Source: Loxodes magnus (lineage: Eukaryota; Ciliophora; Karyorelictea; Loxodida; Loxodidae). From it: a stretch of 64,000 nt of DNA. The stretch is taken from contig CAMPDV010001035.1 of NCBI GenBank assembly GCA_946699065.1, positions 1 through 64,000 on the forward strand, read 5' to 3'. Positions 1-12,661 of the stretch are shown here, one piece after another. The translations under genes and the position numbers were made by a program. The notes below the pieces were generated by a model. The model was not told the origin of the DNA. It worked only from the letters and a program-made list of their open reading frames with translations, and ran no database searches. The number at the start of each line of letters is the position of its first letter. Position 1 is the first letter of the stretch.

Positions 1-1026
1 TATTAACCCATAATCTCATAGTAAAGACATGATTCTTCTATTTTGAGCTAGATAATTAAATGTCTTTGAGTAGTAACACCATAAGCATTTTAAAATTAAA
101 AGCAATTTATAGTTCTATAGACAGAAATAACCTTAGTAAAGAGTCTAAGTTTACTAAAGATCTAATTGCTTATAACTCTTAAATTCAATTAAGAGATTGT
201 AAAAGTAATTGATTAAACTACCTAAATTATAATTGAAAGCTTAATAAGTATTATTATACAAACCTTTCAAGTTACTATATTCATAATAAATATGCATTTA
301 TCTTAATAAAAGAAGCTATTTCTTTTAATTTGTCTATAAAAAGAGGCTTCTATGTTTATGCTAATGAAATATCATTATTTTAAAATTTAAGTTGTATAAT
401 TTGGAAGGAAATTAAAGCTATAAATTTGGAAAATAGAAGATAAAAGTTTTAGGTGAAAGAAAGCATTGTGTTTAGCCACCTAAAAGCAACTAAATATTAT
501 GTTAGAGAAAAAGATTAAATCAAAAATAGCTTAATAGACAGCTATAGAAAGATATATTAAAAAGCAACCATTTAGAATAAAAATATCTATAAGTAATTAC
601 TTACTTATAATTGATAGGCATTAATAATAAAACTATCCTAATTCTTTTAAGAAGGGTTAATCTTAATCAAGCAATTAAAGTATAATTCAATCATTTTAGT
701 TATTTTAAAAGTAAAGGCAAGGATAAAAATAGTTTATCGCTATTTTTTATTATTATTAATATATACAATTTTAATAAAAAATCTATTAAATAGTGATTAC
801 CTTTAAGATACTAAAGATAAATTAACATAATAAAGTTAAGTGATTGATATTATAAAGATGCTAATTCGTTTTATACAAAAGAAAAACTTATTAGCAAGGA
901 AATTATAAAAATAACTAAAATACACGAATCTATTGCTATTTATATGCTAGATCAAGAAAACATTTTAAGTTATTTAATAAACTTAATGTTAAAGTTAGAA
1001 ATAAAAAAATATGTAAAAAATATTAA
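1..1026. other. AT-rich region without a recognised gene
   Basis: The plus strand is A-rich between about 400 and 700, which could hide a decayed coding stretch, but no motif, start or family was recognised. Nothing else is supported here. Confidence 0.4.
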
Positions 1027-1613
1027 ATAAAAGGAGCAATAAGGAAAGAGATCTTAATGCCTTTTGGAATATCTCACAAAGTCAGATTAACGAATCCTAA
1101 AACTAGCTTTAGAAACAGACTAACTGGATAACAGACTCGTAAAAGCAGAAGAGAAATTGTAAACTTTTAAGAAAGAGTAAAGCGAAACTGGAGCTATACA
1201 AATGGAAATCGAAGCCTAGAAAGAGCAAAAAAATTAAGGAAAATAATTCAAAATAAAAAAGAAATGTTTCTGCTGTGGAAGCGTATGACATTTTTATCGG
1301 AAGTGTTAGAAATTCTAATAGAAATAAAGAAACTATTGGATTAAAGAACAACAAAAGAAGAAAAAAGAAGAAGCAAGAATGAAAAGAATGTATTGCAACC
1401 CGGATGGTTCAATATACAAGATTAAGATGGAACCAAGGCGAGTTAAAGAAGGGAAAACCTGGAAAAATCCGAGTTCCCAATCTTGCTAAAATTGGGCGAC
1501 CCGAACTCTTTTATTTAACAGCAGGGAGTATGAATTGCTGTCTTCCTGACGGGGTTGGAAATCCCTAAAACGGAAAACTTAAAATTAATATTATTATTAT
1601 AAAAGGAGCAATA
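1027..1613 (+). mobile_element. Short retroposed copy of a coiled-coil/CCHC ORF with target-site duplication
   Basis: The 15-bp sequence ATAAAAGGAGCAATA occurs at 1027-1041 and again, exactly, at 1599-1613. It brackets about 557 bp that encode a coiled coil plus zinc knuckle and end in a TAATATTATTATTAT tail (about 1586-1600). A perfect direct repeat with a simple-sequence 3' tail is the signature of target-primed reverse transcription. A related element at 61.3-62.1 kb on the minus strand has the same layout and a longer A/T tail. The copy holds only this ORF, with no endonuclease or reverse transcriptase, so it was mobilised in trans. The exact duplication suggests a fairly young insertion. 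Confidence 0.75.
1043..1575 (+). CDS. Coiled-coil/CCHC zinc-knuckle protein, LINE ORF1-like
   Basis: Read with TAA/TAG=Gln and TGA=Trp, the plus strand gives a heptad-like stretch (LETDQLDNRLVKAEEKL, about 1105-1160) and then a zinc knuckle C-x2-C-x4-H-x4-C at about 1267-1310. The residue just before the knuckle His is a TGA (1286-1288), here Trp. Downstream is YCNPDGSIYKIKMEP, which parallels LYCTAEGRIYRRKMY in the copy at 61.4-62.1 kb, so both belong to one family. By family logic the product would bind nucleic acid and trimerise through its coiled coil, as LINE ORF1 proteins do. No clear ATG is seen and the N-terminus may be cut by 5' truncation. Confidence 0.65.
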
Positions 1614-2787
1614 CATAAATTTGGTTTAAAATCTGTGAATACATAGATATTTAATAAGAGCAAAGATAAATACATCAAATAATTTAAGACAAAGTTCTAG
1701 TAAGCTATTAATCCTCTGAAAGATAATCTTAACTAGTTAAAGTTAATTTAAAAATATGATTGAAAATTAGCTATAATACAACTCATTAGCACTTTACTTT
1801 TTTCATTTATATAGGCTCTGCAATAAAAGCAGCTTGCTCTTAGTACCCATTTAATTGAATGCAAGATATTAACAAAGTAATCTCAAATTAATCTATTGAT
1901 ACAGAAGTAGTTTGAGATCAAATTTTTAAAGTTATAACGACAATAAAAGTTTGAATAATGTATAAAATAAGGCAGAAGTTATTTTTTATAAAAGGATTAC
2001 TAAATAAACAAAGACTAGACATTTATCTAAAATATAGATTATATGATAACAGTATTGAAAATACTACATATAATATATAAAGGGAATAAGTGCTATCATA
2101 GAAGTTTAAAATTAAATTATTTATTTTTAAAAGTAAAAGAACGAAGTTAAACTAGCCAAAAGTATATGGATTACCCACAAATGAAGAATAAGAAATAATA
2201 TTTATAAATAAATGATATTAATAAAAATTGTTATTATTGTCTATACAAATCTAAAACTTTAACATTGTGCAAGTACATTGTTCTGAAAATTGAACCTCAT
2301 ATTTTAGAAAAGACTTATATAAAAAAGGATTTATAAACCTTTGCGAAGAATCTATACCTTAACAACGAGTTGATATTTAAAATTTGTCTTTCATAGTTTA
2401 TGTTTATATAGGGATTTTTTTACAATTCAAGATCTTTTCAAACTAAAGTGCTATAGAAGATTACTAAAAATACAGGGATTAAAAATATGTTTAACACATT
2501 TCTAAAACATTAAAAATTTATTATTAGTCGCAGATTGACTAAACAAATACTATATAACCTTCAAATATTTTAAAGATCTTAAAATTTAGTAACTTATCCA
2601 TAATTACTAAAATTACTAAGAATTTAAAGTATAGTTTAAAATATTAATTTTGAAGTATTTCTTGTTTATCATTTTTATTAGCTTCCCTCTAATGCTTGCT
2701 CATTGTTTCATTATAATTGTAATGTTCTAATTTTTGATATTGTTCTATATCTTTGTTGAAGTATTTTAAATAAAGATATATTTAAAA
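1614..2787. other. AT-rich spacer
   Basis: No coding stretch, RNA gene or repeat was recognised between the retroposon and the left arm of the inverted repeat. Confidence 0.4.
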
Positions 2788-2999
2788 ATAAAGGTTTGAT
2801 TAAAATAATAATAATGAGACTTAAGTTTAGATAAAGAGAGTTAGTATTATTAAATAATAAAGAAGATAATAATTAGTAGACTATTAAACTAAAAGTATTT
2901 CTATTATTAGAATATTAATATATCTTTAATTTAATATATATCTTAATTAAATTAAACTAAACTTACTATTTTACTTTAATTACAAATCATTAATTCGGA

Positions 3000-3733
3000 G
3001 TAATCTAAGTTTTAATATCTTAGAAATTTTAATTAAAATCTTATTTGCATCTAAACTAACTGAGAAACTGTTCGGAAAAAGAAAGTTTAAGTCATAAAGC
3101 TAAAAGAAATTAATAGATATTAGAAAGTTAAAATCTTAAGACTTTAAGGATTTACTGAAGGTATTGGAAGGTATTTTAATTTGAAAGAAAAAAGGAATTA
3201 ATTGAGCAGAATAAATATAAAGCACTAAAAATATTCGATAAAAGCAAAATCTAAGATGTATAAATAAACAAATAGAAAGTGTTACAAATATTTTGAATTT
3301 TAATTAGAGATCCAAAGGAATCATCATAAAAAGAAAAGAAATAATTCATTAAATAATTTAAAAAATTAGCAAAAATAAATAAATTAAGCTAACTTAAAAC
3401 CATAAAATGAACTAAAACCTTCAATTTTATAAATAGAAAGAAAAAATAGAATTTAAAGAAAGATATTTAATGTTAGAAAAAATATAGGAAATAAGACATA
3501 GAAAAAGATAGCTAAATGAAATCAATCTAGAAAGCCAATTTTAATTTTCTCTAGTAAAATTCTGTTAGCATCTACTCATAGAAAGTGACTGAAGGATTTT
3601 TAACAATGATTTCACTAAATTATTTAAGATATCTTAAGTTTAAATTAGGAAATTATAAAAATTACCCTTGGATCTTGCAAAAACTGAAGAAATGTAAAAA
3701 GATAAATGCCAGAATATAAATTTTTAATTTAAC
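3000..3733 (+). CDS. Coiled-coil protein of unknown function (left-arm ORF A)
   Basis: The frame reads about 240 codons of Lys/Glu/Gln-rich, helix-forming protein with internal stretches such as KLTEKLFGKRKF, FKERYLMLEKIQEIRHRKR and LPLDLAKTEEMQKDKC. TGA falls where Trp is plausible (ILIW, ESDW). The right arm carries the same ORF on the minus strand (18395-19190), and parts such as QFYK.KEK and EIRHR.RQL are kept. I see no convincing ATG, so this may be an exon of a longer gene. The family is not recognised. Confidence 0.45.
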
Positions 3734-4740
3734 TATATTTAAATTATTATTCTTACCAATCTTTAAAATATAAATTTTATAAATAATAGATAAAAGAAGT
3801 ACTAAATAATCTATAACTACTAAATACATTTAATTATAAGGAAATGTCTATGGCTTAAATAATAAAGTATTAAAACTAAATAAAAGAAATTAATAATAAA
3901 ATTAAAGTTAAAAATAATAGCATTAGTAAGCTTATATATGTAATTTAGCTAAAACTAAATAACTATTATTAAGAAGCTTAGTATTTTAAAAGTAACTAAT
4001 AAATTAAATATTCCTTTCTTAAGTTAATCTTAATCAATAGATATCTTATATCACTATTATTACTATTTATTTTATTAGCATATTATATTTTACTTATAAA
4101 CTATATTTCCATTAAAATAATTGAATGAACTACATTAGCTGATAAATATCTTAAAATATTAGAAAGATACTAAATATTTTAAAATAAAATATATGAAACA
4201 CTATGCTTGATACACAATTAGAATAATTAAATGAAATAATGATAGATATAATTACTAATATAACAAACAACTAAAATTTATTACCTAAAGTATTTAAATA
4301 GTGTCTTAAATTCGGATATAAGATTGATTAATAGAATCTACAGTTAAGCCTAATTATTTATGTGGTTGACTCATAAGAAAGAACTTAAATAAAAATAAGA
4401 AATACTATAAATTTAGAATAAAAAACACAAAAATAAAACTTAGAATATTAAAACTAGATTGGTGATTATTATTTCTATAAAGCTAATATCTTCCTTTAAT
4501 TTTAAGATTCTTTTTTATTCAAATATATAGTAATTCAACTAAATAACTTTAATTATCTCTTAACTTTAATATTACTCTAAAAATTTGCTTTAGATGTTAT
4601 CTAGCTTAATAACTTTTTTAGTTTGAGTTAATTTTAAAATTCGAAAATCAAATAAAATGGATATTATTCAAATTACAACATAGAAACACTAATCCACAGA
4701 AAAAATAAAGACTAGCAAATATTTAGAAAATAAAGAAGAG

Positions 4741-6640
4741 ATGAAAGATTAATCTTTCTATTTAAAATAACTAAATTGATAGAGGATTCTTAATCTATAG
4801 TCCATCTGATAGTTTTGCAATTAAATATATTAGAAAGACCCAATCTAAGTAAAAAGAGCTGGAGCTAAAATAGAATTAGGAAATCAAGAGATGTTTTCAG
4901 CGTATTTGCTTCTGATTAATAAAAGATTAAATTAGCTTTGATCTCCAAGAAAAAAAGGAATCTCCTTAAAATTATAATATTTATAGTAATAAAGAGTAGC
5001 AAAAGACATTAATTCTGGAACTATATTTCAATCAAAAAATAGGAATAGGTAAAAAGGATAAGATCTGAAACTTCTAATATGAGCAGAAATAGTTCAGTGA
5101 CAAAAAGATGAGTTAATCTTAGCAAACATTGAAAATGCCTAAAATTTTATCAAGCTTTGAGACATTTTTAGAAGAGTCTGAATTTTTCATAACAGTCAAA
5201 ATTTCGAAAAAAAACTAAGGTTTCTCACAAATACTAAATTAAACTGAGTCACATTTAGTTCTTAAAAAGTAGAGTTTATGCATATCTTATAACAAAAGAA
5301 TACTGTAAGTATTATTTATTTAGACGCTAGAAAAATCCCTTTTTATTATAGAACATGCCAAGCTTTTAGATCTTAAAAGTTCAAATGACTTAGCTCTATA
5401 GCAAGCTGAAAAAAATAGCAGCTATTCAACCTAAAAAGCAATTACGAACTTTAAAGCAGATTCTAAGAGATAAATATTACTTGGCAGCTAAATTTTAAGT
5501 ACCTATAAATAGATATTAGAAATGAAGCTTTTTCTTTTAACAGGCTCGACTTCAAGTGTTCTTAATTCCTCACAATTAATTTTAGAATTTGTAAGATAAT
5601 ATATAGAGTCCAGCTCTAATTAATAAAAGAGAGAAGCTTAGCAAGTACTAGAGATAGTAATGCTTGAAAGGAAAATTATAAGCTTAAGTGAAAATCATAA
5701 GTTTCTTAGTCAATTCTGAAGAATTAAAAAAGCAGATTCACGGAACTGAGTTCTAGAAAGAATAGCGATAGTTTTTAAAAAGTTAGATTGATTACTTTAG
5801 AACATTTACCGACTGAAAATAGTCCTTATATAAATATGAAGAAGACCCTATAGTTTCCTAAATAAACTTTAGAAGCATCTGGATTATTTATTTAGCATAA
5901 AAAATTAACTTCTCCTGAATAATATTGAGTAATCAGTAGCTCTAATTGAGCACCCAAAAATTAAAGTAGACTGAATTGGAACTTTTAGGATTCAAACTTA
6001 AATGAAAGTTAAGTTTATGCAATTCTTAGAAGCTTTGATTTCAGATTATTGAGAAATAAAATTAAGAAAAATTGTAGAAAACTACTTTAAATAACTTAGT
6101 TGGGCTTGGGAGTTTATCTGATAAAAGATATCTGAAACTATATTAGGAAGAGACATAAATATCTACAAAATTTCACTTAAAGAAAAATTCACAGTTCCTA
6201 ATATATCTTGCTAAAAAATCTAAAACAAATACTCAGCTTACTATAAGAATATTCTGGCTAGGTGGATGCGTGCCAATTAGTGCAAATTTAATAAGTATTG
6301 CAGAAAAATTTGCTAAATTGAAGCAAAAAAATAATAATAAACTGTTTTAGCGATTTTTAAACCCCTGCAACTAAAATAAAGACTAAATTGGTAGGAATTG
6401 AAAAAAATTAGACACCAACTCCTTAAAATATTTGGAGGATTCAAGAATATTAGAAATAAATAAATATAATAAACAAGAGTAAAAAACAAATCACATGAAA
6501 TAATAAGATTTTTTAATTATTAGTGCCTAGTTACTTATGAGAACTCAGGGATATTTTTGAAAAAGTTCTTCAAAAAAATAAGGAGATATAGTCACTTAAT
6601 TAAATAGACCTTAAAAAATATCTTGATTTAATTTAAGTCA
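4741..6640 (+). CDS. Unrecognised coiled-coil protein (left-arm ORF B)
   Basis: An ATG at 4741 opens a frame beginning MKD.SFYLKQLNWQ.IL. The right-arm copy starts at the matching ATG (17391). Both keep LWSPRKKGISLK, SSQKVEFMHILQQ and NTVSIIYLDA, with TGA as Trp at shared positions (LNW, LW). Later parts share N-Q-x-K-F-N-K-x-C-R-K, which in the right copy sits in an Asp-rich loop (NDDNQDKFNKG) recalling an EF-hand loop; that resemblance is weak. Length is about 600 codons, with likely frame changes near 5400 and 5990. Function is unknown. Confidence 0.5.
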
Positions 6641-6895
6641 TAACTTAAATTAATCAAGGGGTGAAGAATATAAAATTAAGTTTATCATTTTAATTGAATA
6701 AAGCAAAAGCTTTAAAAGATATAATATCATGCCAAAAATTCCTAAATAAAATCTTTAAAGTTGCTTGAGAACATCTATTGGCTTTAAAACTTTAGGACTA
6801 ATTCCTTTTGATAACATCACGAGAATATCAAATTATTATAATCAATTATTGGCTAGTTATCATGATTAATAATAATCTATATCTATTCTCACTAA

Positions 6896-8039
6896 GTTAA
6901 CTAAAACATTAATAGATAGAAATCTGCTAATTCCTTGTCTTAAGATAGTTTAATATCAGAACAGTACTAATATGTTTCTATGCTTAATAAATCTTAATAT
7001 CTTTCTACTTTTAAGAGCTTCTTAGCATGTATCTTATGTTTAAAAACTTTTAGTATCTAAATTACAGCATATTTACCAGTTTTAGTATCAATAGCAGAAC
7101 ATATTAATTAATATACCACTCTACTCATTATATCTTATATTTACAACCTTCTATCGAATCTGAAAGAAAAGTCTAAGATAGCTAAATTGATAGTCTTAAT
7201 ACCTTAGGGTACTTCAATTTAGATGATAGTATATTGATTTTTTAGGCTAGCAATTGAAGAAGTTAGAGAAGTAATATTTTGTTTAAAGATGATATCAATT
7301 TATTAAAACAGCTCTATAATTACTTGGTAAGCAAATATTGATAATGAATATCTATAAGTAATTATCATAAATCTACAAGCTGTAAATGTTAATAAGATAG
7401 GATTTAGTTTAATTATATATAATAGAAGTCATTGAGTTAATAAATGCTAATATATGAAATATAACTTTCTAAGTCTTTTTAAATAAGTAGATTATTATTA
7501 AATATACACTCGATGGATATTAATAATACTAAGATAAATTAAAGATCTCTTCATTGAAAATAAGTTTTAATATACTAAAGTGTCTATTTTATAAATACAA
7601 TACTTTTTAATTATTTAAGAGTATAATAGAGATACTAGTGTTGTAAAGTCAGTCCTAAATATATAAAGCGTCACTTAGATCTTTTTATTTAAAGTGACTT
7701 ACTTATTTTATTATGTATTAATGACAGTTAAATGATAACGAATTATTTTATTGTAAAAATGAAATCTAACTATAGGACAAGCTAAAATACTTAACTAGGT
7801 GAAGGGTTAATATCGAAGATATTAAAGTTAGAAAGATTACTTAGTAATATAATTCAATAATGAGACAAAGAATATTAAATTTAAATCAAATATTAAAGAA
7901 TCTTCACAGTTAAGTAATAACGACATAAGATACTTTTGATACGAATTTAGTTAAAGTTAGTCACTTCAAATCCTCTAAACTTATTTTATTATAGTGTCTT
8001 TTCATGTTTAACCATTTTAGTTGGAGAATATCTTTAATC
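6896..8039. other. AT-rich spacer between left arm and minus-strand gene
   Basis: The composition resembles other intergenic parts of the window. No coding stretch was recognised. The end of the minus-strand gene could extend a little way in from the right. Confidence 0.35.
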
Positions 8040-9952
8040 GATTTTATAAAATGAATAAGAAAAATAAAGAAAGTTTACTCTTTAGGTCGTCTCTACTGTA
8101 ATATTTATTCTTTTTCTTTATCTGAAGAAATTTCAATGCTAGATTTATTTAGCTACTTTGTAGAATACAAATAGCCATTTCTTGAAGTGCTTCTGTTTCT
8201 TTAAGAGTATTTGATTTACTTCAGAAAATCTCTAATTATCTCCCCGCTTCCTTGTACTTTATCATTTTCACAGCACAAAAGATAGTTTGGAAATCTTATT
8301 ATTAGACAAGTTACCTTCTTTTTCTTCTAGACATTTAAAATACTCTTTACACTATACTTAGTTGCTACGATAAATTTCACTTTCTTAAGTATCCCATAAA
8401 CAAGACCTCGTTCAAGTTTACTAATAGCCTAGTTTAAAATAGGCTATAATGTTTTAAATTACTAATTAGTCACTAAAGATCTCAATAGTATCTGAATCTA
8501 GTTGCATGTCGTATTAAGAGAAATCTATTGGAATTGACTATAACCTTCTATATTCTTTTCTTCCTAAAAGAATCTTATTTAATTGAGTCTAAAATAATTA
8601 TTCAAAGGGTGAATGCTTTATGCTTGCTGATAAAGATTGCCAAGATTAGATTTTACAATTATCCTGACTTCATAAAGAGTAATTACGGATTCTCTTATTC
8701 TGATGGCATTTTTTTAGTAAATATCTTTTTCTCGCTTATGATTAGTTAATTCCTACCAAGGATAATTTGAAGATATTTGTAGAGGATTACTTTAAATGTT
8801 CTTTCTAAGTAAGTTTGCTTTTTCCTTAATTCTTCAATTGCTTCGCTATTGTAAGACTTTGACTTATTAAGGTTTTATTTTGAATTACGTTGATTTGTTT
8901 CTTGTTACCTTAAGGAGAGAATGCATTAGGTTACATTCTTTAGCAATACGATCAAAAAATGTTATTTTAATCCTAAAATAATCTATTTATTTCCCTGAAA
9001 ATTTTCTTTCTATTTGTAAAATAAATTTTGATGAAAATTAGCTCTTCTTCTAAGGATTTAGAAAGTTTTGCTAATATTATTAAAGGTTGCCCTTTCTGCT
9101 TTAGAATAGGGAAAAGTTTCTATAATTTGCACTTGAAATATTTGTAATATGGGTTGGTATATCATCACTCCTCTTTTACAGCTAGAAAAAAATAATTTTC
9201 GGAGTCTTGTTAATCATATATCTCTATTATTTTCAGCTTCATTAATCAGCTCTTAAAAGAATTTGAGCCATCATTTGATTCAATACTCAGTTTAGTATCA
9301 ATGCAGCGTATTATTGATATATAGTTCAGAGTTCTCCTCATAATTTCTGCGTTTTGCTTTTTAGAATTTATTCTTTTCTCTAAATTCATTGTTAATTAGA
9401 ATCGCATTTTTCTAGCAATTAAAAGGTTTTATTTACATTTATTAAGCGTTCTAAATATTTCTAATATTTTTTAACTTATAAAGGCTACTCAGAGGTTCTT
9501 GTCGTGACAAAAATCCTATAAGTGGAGATCCATTTTAAGAAGATCTTTTAAGAAGTGTACTTTATTGAAATGATGTAAAGAATTTAGTCCTAGATAATTT
9601 GTATAAACTTCCATTTTTTACGTTTTAAGATGTTAATTTATTTGCTCAGCTTGTATATTTCATCCTTTCTATTCTATGAGAATTGATTTATCTTTTCCTC
9701 AGTTCCAGAGTCTTAAAAAGATCTTCTAAACATTTACTCAATTTTTTAAACTTTTAAGATGATAATGTTCGTTTTGGATTAATATAAAGTTAATTCTAAA
9801 TTGACTAGTTTTGCAAATGTGTCCTATTAAAAATACATAATTTATTTTCCTATTTTTCCTAATGTAGTAGTTACTTAAGAAGCTATATTCCTTAGAAAAT
9901 AATTATAACGTCATATTAGTTTATTTTTATTTTAAGGTCTCATATCAATCAT
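8040..9952 (-). CDS. Long unrecognised protein, about 600+ codons
   Basis: The plus strand is T-rich here and the minus strand gives one frame that reads as natural protein for about 1.9 kb. It starts at ATG 9952 (MIDMRPQNKNKLIWRYNYFL). Further landmarks are KINYVFLIGHICKTSQF, LWNWGKDKSILIEQKG, VKEEWWYTNPYYKYF, MQPNAFSPQGNKKQINVIQ and a Cys-containing end (CKEYFKCLEEKEG). TGA recurs at Trp-like positions (LIW, NWG, EEWW, SLW). The C-terminal 150 nt may change frame. It is basic and helix-rich with no membrane segment. It lies between the inverted-repeat arms and diverges from the gene at 10.9 kb. I do not recognise the family. Confidence 0.55.
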
Positions 9953-10928
9953 CTGAAAAAATAAACTTTATAAAGACATTAGCTGGATTTACTATGTTTT
10001 AGTAATTAGTCTGTATTTCTTTAGAAACTCCAGTTAAATTATTACACATTATATTTAAGTTCACTTTAACATAGTCTTATTTTCTGTAGCCGAGATAAGA
10101 ACTTACTTTAAGTTCAAGGAATATTCATACTAGAATTTATTATCCTTATAACGTAATGATAGATCTAAGGAATTGACACGTTTCTTTTATCTTCTTTATA
10201 ATTACCTCATTATATGAAGATAGTTTTTACCTAAAACTAGGCAAATTTCTTTCTCAATCTATCATTAAGACATTCTATCACTATGATATACAGTCTAGAA
10301 TTATCTTAGTAGGTAATCTCTCTATACTACGAAGAGGTATAAATCTTAATGATATAAGTTGAACTAAGAAGCACAAATAGAAATCTTAATTTTAGAAAGA
10401 AATGTAAATAAGCAAAATAATAGCTTCATAATAGTAAGCTTACAATAATTAAACTATCTATACCTTTTAATATTTTAATAGATGTCATTTTGAAGACTGA
10501 GAGATTTATAATGTATTGGTAAGATTTTAGATGATAATGAGAGCAGTATAATAAAGATGTGTTAATCTTAAGTTTATGATAGATTGTAATTTGTAATATA
10601 GTAGTATATAATAATGTAATAAGAAGGGTGTATGTATAAAGATATTAAGGAATGAAGTAATAATATAATTAGTTAGGTACTGTGTTTAGTTATAGGTAGT
10701 ATTATATATCTATATATGCTAAATCTATTTAAAATTCTTAACTCAATGTGTTCAAATTATTTACTATGTAGCTACTTCTTTAATTTATTAATTTAATGAC
10801 TATTAGTGAAGGTATTAAGCAAAACGCTACTAAAAATTAAAGCTAATTTTTTAATTGTAACTAAATAAATTGAAATATCAACTTAAGCCTAAAAAAATCT
10901 TTATACAGATATACCAAATACTTGGTAA
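9953..10928. other. Intergenic region between two divergent genes
   Basis: Roughly 1 kb of AT-rich DNA separates the minus-strand gene (start 9952) from the plus-strand gene (start 10929). It would hold both promoters if both genes are live. No motif stands out. Confidence 0.4.
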
Positions 10929-12661
10929 ATGCTTAGAAGCGCAAGAGAAGAGAAGATTAAATAATTAGAATTAATAGATTTCTAGACTCTAAAAAACTTT
11001 GGACAAGAGTTATCTGGGATTTTTTCTTCTGAAATAAAAAAGTGATATGTCATGCTACAGAATAGAAACGGAAATAGCAATAGAATTAATAAACAAGTAT
11101 CTTCATTTTAAGTTTCTCAAGCCTTTGATTAACTGTTCCTTAGTTTCTCTTATTCCAAATAAAATGGAAAATTATTTTCTTATAAAAGGATTCTTTAGAA
11201 TAAGGATTTTGGATAAAGAAAGATTCTAATTAATTTTAAAATAGTCTAAACATATAATGGTAAGTTTAGGTAAGCTAAAATGGTTTCTAATTAATGTAGA
11301 AGTTTGGTAACTAAAAAGGAATAATCTCAGCTTACGCTAGAAGTTTCTAAATTTTTACTTAAAGATGAAGTTTAGAGAAAATCTAGTCTTTCTGTAAAGA
11401 ATAAGCTATAAAGTGATCAAAGGTATTCTTGCTAATTACTACTTTAAATTGGAAATATTTAAGCTCTAAAAGAAATTTTAATTGACTCAATCCAATAATA
11501 AAAATCTAATATATGATCAACTGCTAACTCTTTTAGGTACTTTGATAGAAGTTCCAAATATTTTAGAATACTAAGAAGCATTAAGAACTTTGATTATTTT
11601 AGCTTAGATTTATTAGTAAGAATATACAAGAATTTAAAGTGTCTCAACCAACCAATGAGACGAGCTTGGCATGACCAGCAGGGAAAGAAGACTCTGTTGA
11701 GTTTGATTTTTGTCTGGCGTGTAAAGAGAGTAGAAGACATAGAAAGAGGTCGCTGTCTTGAAACAACACTACTCTAAATGTCGCTTTGCTTATCCTGTCG
11801 TGAAGTAAGTTTCTAACAATGCAACTGGATAGAAGAAACCGCATTGAAGAAATCAGTGATTAGTGAATTCACCAAATAATAGAAAGTATTTTAGCTTCAT
11901 AACAAAAAGAGAATAAATATTCCATTTAACAAAATTAGATGCATTAGAAGTTAAAAATTACCAGTAAACTTGTTCATTCAGCTCTACATTTTATAATAAG
12001 ACTTCTACCTGCTGATTTATAAAATTAGCTAGATTTGATCGACTATTATCTGTCATTAAGTATGGTAGAAGAATTTTATAAGCAAAGAGAAATTTTGACA
12101 TTAACACTACTGAATTATCTTTTTCTTTTAAAAAATCCTAGCTGGAAAAAGATTACAAAGCTTAGATAAAGATTCATATGAAGTAAGAAAGCTTTTAGGT
12201 AAAATAGCAGTAACATACAGTTTTAATAGTAGAGAGTTCTTGAAGGAAATATTCAAATAGGTTTAAAATTTAAATTATCGTAGTCATTGTTTTAAAAATG
12301 CAGCTAAAAATAATTTAAGCTATTCCAAGAAATAAACTAAGACTTGCAAAAAAGTCTAATGCATTCAAAACTCAGTTTATAAGTATACTTGATAATTTTA
12401 CGTGTGATTAGCTTACAAAAATTGATTTCCTATTATTAGGAAATGAAAAGCCAGAAAGAATATTAAAAATTCTAGCACTTTATCAGATAAATGTAGCCAA
12501 TAAACACTTATTAAAGGTTTTAAGATTTTCCAAATTTCTTGATTTCTATATAATTAGCACTAGTCTTGAAGTAAAATTTAGAATTTCAAACGGTTAGTTC
12601 TTCAGTTATTTTCTTAGATCAGCCTGAAATCTTCTAATAAGTATAGCAATAGCATTTTTGA
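10929..12661 (+). pseudogene. Unrecognised gene interrupted by a 28S rRNA fragment
   Basis: ATG 10929 opens a frame (MLRSAREEKIKQLELIDF) that reads well to about 11650, ending ...VRIYKNLKCLNQ. Protein-like sequence then stops and a 28S rRNA fragment follows. Coding resumes near 11858 in another frame (IIESILASQQKENKY, LVHSALHFIIRLLPADLQNQ, FLLKNPSWKKITKLRQRF) and reaches TGA at 12659-12661, a plausible stop. TGA serves as Trp upstream (IKKW, NIW). The two halves have the same Gln/Lys-rich style and strand, so one gene split by an insertion of length 2 mod 3 is the simplest reading. Unless the insert is removed from the RNA the gene is broken. Family not recognised. Confidence 0.5.
11650..11800 (+). 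rRNA. Fragment of nuclear 28S (LSU) rRNA, domain V region
   Basis: The stretch GAGCTTGGCATGACCAGCAG then GGAAAGAAGACTCTGTTGAG matches the near-universal 28S segment ...GGGCTTGGCGGAATCAGCGGGGAAAGAAGACCCTGTTGAGCTTGAC as I know it. TCTGGC follows at the right distance, and further on CACTACTCTAAATGTCG matches the conserved CCACTACTCTGATCG part. Mismatches are many (GAAGACTC for GAAGACCC, GTTTGATT for GCTTGACT), so it is a decayed or divergent copy and not a working rRNA. It is far less AT-rich than its surroundings. Flanking sequence on both sides is protein-coding, and the end near 11800-11855 is uncertain. Confidence 0.8.

Larger units (their letters stand above)
2788..6895 (+). repeat. Left arm of a ~4.1-kb inverted repeat
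   Basis: This segment matches the reverse complement of about 15245-19398. Anchors: AATAATAATGAGACTTAAG at ~2806 against CTAAAGTCTCATTATTATT near 19360; the TGATACACAATTAGAATAA stretch at ~4209 against ~17915; CTTTAAAGTTGCTTGAGAAC at ~6755 against ~15413. By eye identity is roughly 80% with many small indels, and coding and non-coding parts seem similarly diverged. Each arm carries the same two ORFs pointing toward the 8.3-kb centre. No terminal repeats or target duplication were found, so an inverted segmental duplication fits better than a transposon. Confidence 0.7.

Noticed and set aside
1380-1570. Possible rRNA or tRNA-derived segment because of its higher GC content
   Set aside because: It reads on as the C-terminal part of the CCHC protein (YCNPDGSIYKIKMEP) and matches the second copy at 61.4 kb; no rRNA motif was found.
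11644-11844. Minus-strand ORF of 66 codons
   Set aside because: It is the complement of the 28S rRNA fragment; the reading has no independent support.
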